Part shown: positions 63,213 through 64,000 of the stretch, piece after piece
Numbering within the stretch: position 1 is the stretch's first letter
Layout: each line of letters opens with the position of its first letter
Origin: Pyrocephalus nanus
Taxonomy: Eukaryota > Chordata > Aves > Passeriformes > Tyrannidae
Length of the DNA: 64,000 bases
Direction: 5' to 3'
Assembly: GCA_038380795.1 (NCBI GenBank)
Contig: CM076260.1
Span: forward strand, 82,311,843-82,375,842
The notes under the pieces: generated by a model
The model's input: the letters and a program-made list of their open reading frames with translations, nothing else
Told to the model about the DNA's origin: nothing
The model's database searches: none
Made by a program: the position numbers and the translations under genes

Positions 63213-64000
63213 GCGTCCTAATAAGAAATGGTTGGATTCAGATGGGTCAGTCCTTATCCAGATCCAACTTGTCCTGCAGGTGCAAATTCCCTAATGTTCC
63301 TGCTACTGCCTTTGCACAAAAGGCAACGGAGGATAAAACAAATATATTTCTGTCTTTGGCAGCAGCACAAACTTGCAACAAGTTAAAGTGACAGTTCGAA
63401 CCTCAGGGTAAGTCAGTGCTTCAGAGTGCAGCGGAACATATAGGTGTTCACAGCCATGGACTCATGCAACAAAACAGTCCAGGTATAACACCATAAGCTT
63501 CTCCATGGGATAATTCATCTCAAATAGTTAAATGACTTCAGGAATTCACTTTTTCTGTTATTCCATCTTAATTCTCCACTTCCCTTTAATGAAATGTTTG
63601 TGTGGAAAGAAATGCAGATGCAGAATAGTGCTTGCACTCATTGTGTTAAGAAATCTTAAGGAGGCAACAAGAACAAGGCACATGATAGTGTGCCACGTAC
63701 TCTACACACAGGAAACAGCAAACAAACAAGCACATGAAAGAAAGATCATTCTTTGAGAAAGGGTCTCTTAGTGAACCCGTACTTAAGTGCTGAATACTAC
63801 ATGCATTCAGTTATGATGTTGCATCCAAAATTCACCATTTTGGTTAAGCATCCTAAAGAAATGTGTAGTCACAGACAAATGAGTTAATTATCTGAGCTGA
63901 GGATTAGCCAAATGAATGTTGCATGAGTTGGTTCCAAAAGTATAGTCACAATTATCCACCATGAGCCCTGAGATAATAAGCAATTCCCAGATTTGCTAGG

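Larger units (their letters stand above)
61948..64000 (-). other. EIF2AK2: EIF2AK2 upstream intron, right edge of window
   Basis: I looked here for the exon with the first half of dsRBM1 and did not find it, so this intron is longer than 2 kb. It holds a (CAAA)n tract (about 62460-62530) and an LTR (62672-63212). The stretch 63213-64000 shows nothing I recognise. Confidence 0.55.

Overview
The window is a piece of a vertebrate chromosome, almost certainly from a bird. The evidence is AT-rich introns carrying CR1 (chicken-repeat-1 type) LINE fragments whose 3' ends carry the usual ATTCTATGA-like tail, two copies of an avian-type ERV solo LTR, no Alu/B1/L1-like repeats, and one CpG island. I cannot name the species. 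No bacterial or viral operon, CRISPR array, rRNA or tRNA was recognised. Gene identities come from splicing the exons by eye (GT-AG edges, phase continuity) and comparing the peptides with the mammalian proteins as I remember them. No database was searched.

Layout. (1) About 731-38900, minus strand: HEATR5B, entering from the right at a CpG-island promoter and running off the left edge. There is one non-coding first exon (inferred) and 27 coding exons, giving residues 1-1506 of a protein of about 2070 aa; the C-terminal exons lie outside. (2) About 38480-39340: a GC-rich bidirectional promoter with two short minisatellites, shared head-to-head by HEATR5B and GPATCH11. (3) 39338-44273, plus strand: GPATCH11, complete, eight coding exons, 256 aa, with G-patch and C-terminal DUF4187-type region. 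(4) 44274-46994: a 2.7 kb tail-to-tail intergenic space with two CR1 pieces. (5) 46995-61947, minus strand: EIF2AK2 (the dsRNA-activated kinase PKR), 14 coding exons from the second half of dsRBM1 to the stop codon (510 complete codons). The first coding exon(s) and the promoter lie beyond position 64000.

The order EIF2AK2 - GPATCH11 - HEATR5B matches the conserved vertebrate block (human 2p22.2), which supports all three names. The genes do not form a pathway: HEATR5B acts in AP-1-dependent trafficking, GPATCH11 is a G-patch (RNA-helicase-cofactor type) protein, and PKR senses dsRNA and phosphorylates eIF2alpha. Only the first two share regulatory DNA.

No wholly new system was found. The items most worth a second look are a coding-looking 65-codon stretch of unknown origin inside a HEATR5B intron, an in-frame 18-bp duplicated splice donor in EIF2AK2, an inverted pair of related LTRs inside the PKR pre-mRNA, and a PKR dsRBM2 that lacks the usual KKxAK RNA-contact motif.
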